Positions 62,716 through 64,000 of a stretch of 64,000 nt of DNA are shown here, in pieces. Position numbers and translations under genes: made by a program. The DNA is from Bacillus fonticola. GTDB taxonomy: Bacteria > Bacillota > Bacilli > Bacillales > JC228. Where the stretch lies: contig NZ_CP052135.1 in the NCBI RefSeq assembly GCF_012955605.1, positions 2,740,711-2,804,710 on the forward strand, written 5' to 3'. The notes under the pieces are model-generated. The model worked only from the letters and a program-made list of their open reading frames with translations, did not search any database and was not told the origin of the DNA. The number at the start of each line of letters is the position of its first letter. Position 1 is the first letter of the stretch.

Positions 62716-63213
62716 TTAGCGGTTATCTACTTTCTCTGGATACAAATCATGATTCATTAAGCGGTAATTTGCCATCTCTTCGTATTTCGTCCCTGGATTT
62801 CCCCAGTTTACATATGGATCAATCGAAATACCACCCCGCGGAGTAAATTTTCCCCAAACTTCAATATAGCGTGGCTCCATTAGCTCCTTCAAATCGTTAA
62901 GAATGATGTTCATACAATCCTCATGAAAGTCCCCATGATTACGGAAGCTAAACAAATATAGCTTGAGCGATTTGCTCTCCACCATTTTTTTATCGGGAAT
63001 ATAGCGGATAATCACATTTGCAAAATCAGGTTGCCCCGTTTTTGGACATAGCGACGTAAACTCTGGGCAGTTGAATTTCACGACCGTGTCACGATACGGG
63101 TGTTGATTCTCAAATACCTCTAAAATTGCTGGGTCGTACTCATACAAATACTTCGTCCCTTGGTTTCCAAGAAGCGATACTCCGTCTAGTTGTTCATCAT
63201 TGCGCCCTGACAT
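62716..63213 (-). CDS. queF: NADPH-dependent 7-cyano-7-deazaguanine reductase QueF
   Basis: Reduces preQ0 nitrile to preQ1 amine in queuosine (tRNA) synthesis. The 165-aa protein is of the short, unimodular B. subtilis type. Cys56 in [14 protein letters not shown] forms the covalent thioimidate, with Asp63 close by, and the NADPH/QueF motif [20 protein letters not shown] is complete. AGGAGG precedes the ATG. It follows queE on the same strand with a gap of about 120 bases. Confidence 0.96.
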   Translation of the reverse strand: MSGRNDEQLDGVSLLGNQGTKYLYEYDPAILEVFENQHPYRDTVVKFNCPEFTSLCPKTGQPDFANVIIRYIPDKKMVESKSLKLYLFSFRNHGDFHEDCMNIILNDLKELMEPRYIEVWGKFTPRGGISIDPYVNWGNPGTKYEEMANYRLMNHDLYPEKVDNR

Positions 63214-63333
63214 GACATGTCCTCCTCTATTTGTTGATTGAACTACACTCGACTTGGTTCATGTACAGATTTGTACTCGCCGTTTGTCTAGCGCGCATTT
63301 CCGCCGCTAACCAGGTTCCAGCGGATGATTATC

Positions 63334-64000
63334 CTACACGCCTCGTCGGTTCCCCCACAAATACGTATGCAGCTGGGGTAGAACACGAACATTTCGAAGC
63401 GCTGTACTCGCAGACACTTGATCAACGAGCCACTCGTAGCGTGAGATGAGATGCTGCAAAAAGTCCATCCCTTCTTCTGCGTCTGTCGTGTCGTTCCCTA
63501 CTTGTGCGTAAAACAACACGTCTGGGTAGCGTTTATGAAGGTCCACAGCAAACGCTAAATCCTGCTCATCAAACACGACCACTTTCAGACTAAATCGTGT
63601 TCTGTTCGGATTCGCTTCTTGTAACCGCGCTACAATCGCATCCAAAATAGATAAATCCGGCGTCATTTGCGAGCTGGGTGGCTTTGGAGATAACGTCAGC
63701 TGATCGATATCGACAAACCAATCTTGCCACCGACTCCCTTGCGTCTCCAAACCAACCTCCATTCCGAGTCGATGCAACAAATCTACTAACTCTCCCATCC
63801 CTTTCAAAAGCGCTGGGTTTCCTCCTGAAATCGTTACATGCTGGAAGGTATCGCCACCGATTTGCTTTAGTTCGGCATATATTTCTTCGGCAGTCATCAG
63901 GCGTATGTGTTCCTTTGCCGATCCGTCCCATGTAAACGCGGAGTCACACCAGGCACACGAGTAGTCACATCCGGCCGTCCGCACAAACATCGTTTTTTGT
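63334..64000 (-). CDS. queE: 7-carboxy-7-deazaguanine synthase QueE (5' end outside window)
   Basis: Radical-SAM enzyme converting 6-carboxytetrahydropterin to 7-carboxy-7-deazaguanine. The window ends within the gene; the visible frame begins QKTMFVRTAGCDYSCAWCD, where the CxxxCxxC iron-sulphur motif lies, followed by TISGGNPALLK, LTLSPKPPSSQM and the C-terminal VRVLPQLHTYLWGNRRGV, near-identical in pattern to B. subtilis QueE. About 20-25 N-terminal residues are missing from view. The in-frame ATG at 63990 is not the true start. queD, queC and a preQ1 riboswitch, if present, would lie beyond the right edge. Confidence 0.96.
   Translation of the reverse strand, partial: QKTMFVRTAGCDYSCAWCDSAFTWDGSAKEHIRLMTAEEIYAELKQIGGDTFQHVTISGGNPALLKGMGELVDLLHRLGMEVGLETQGSRWQDWFVDIDQLTLSPKPPSSQMTPDLSILDAIVARLQEANPNRTRFSLKVVVFDEQDLAFAVDLHKRYPDVLFYAQVGNDTTDAEEGMDFLQHLISRYEWLVDQVSASTALRNVRVLPQLHTYLWGNRRGV

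Overview
The window looks like chromosome of a Gram-positive, S-layer-bearing member of the Bacillaceae (Firmicutes). The reasons are strong AGGAGG ribosome-binding sites, frequent TTG and GTG starts, many hairpin-plus-T-run terminators, several secreted proteins with SLH domains, a CsaB-type pyruvyltransferase, and close relatives of Bacillus subtilis SsbB, YwpF, YwqA/YwqB, QueE and QueF. The genus cannot be fixed from the sequence alone. No rRNA, tRNA, intact transposase or CRISPR array was seen.

Layout. (1) 0-3.4 kb, minus strand: a catabolic operon with RidA, a PLP threonine/serine dehydratase, an amidohydrolase and a YheO/DauR-type regulator. (2) 3.5-4.7 kb: degraded ORFs and two 141-bp REP-like direct repeats. 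(3) 4.7-33.4 kb: a cell-envelope block. It holds a large SLH S-layer protein, an exo- or secondary-wall-polysaccharide cluster (Wzy/ligase, two GT4 enzymes, PIG-L deacetylase, GNAT, UDP-ManNAc dehydrogenase, CsaB, MurJ/Wzx-type flippase, an unknown anchored protein), then SLH wall hydrolases (glucosaminidase, NlpC/P60, amidase), two subtilases and TagA. CsaB pyruvylation of wall polysaccharide is the known anchor for SLH domains, so these genes plausibly form one assembly system. (4) 33.4-45.4 kb: small secreted proteins, alkaline phosphatase, the SWIM/SNF2 pair, SsbB, YwpF and a second amidohydrolase. (5) 45.4-53.4 kb: a pseudogene, an AbrB-type transporter, a 45-unit 20-bp tandem array, a Vpr/lactocepin-like protease and an AEC transporter. 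(6) 53.9-64 kb: RecQ, an FAH-family hydrolase, a cas9 5' remnant joined to a truncated membrane gene, an amino-acid ABC transporter, a YjiH transporter and part of a queuosine operon (queE-queF).

The least expected elements are the cas9 remnant (57245-57522), which carries RuvC-I and the arginine-rich bridge helix with no other CRISPR component in view; two unrelated-looking 20-bp tandem arrays, one of them directly against the csaB ribosome-binding site; and a 255-bp element with 17-bp inverted ends resembling a MITE. All functions are read from the sequence by recognition; no database search was run.
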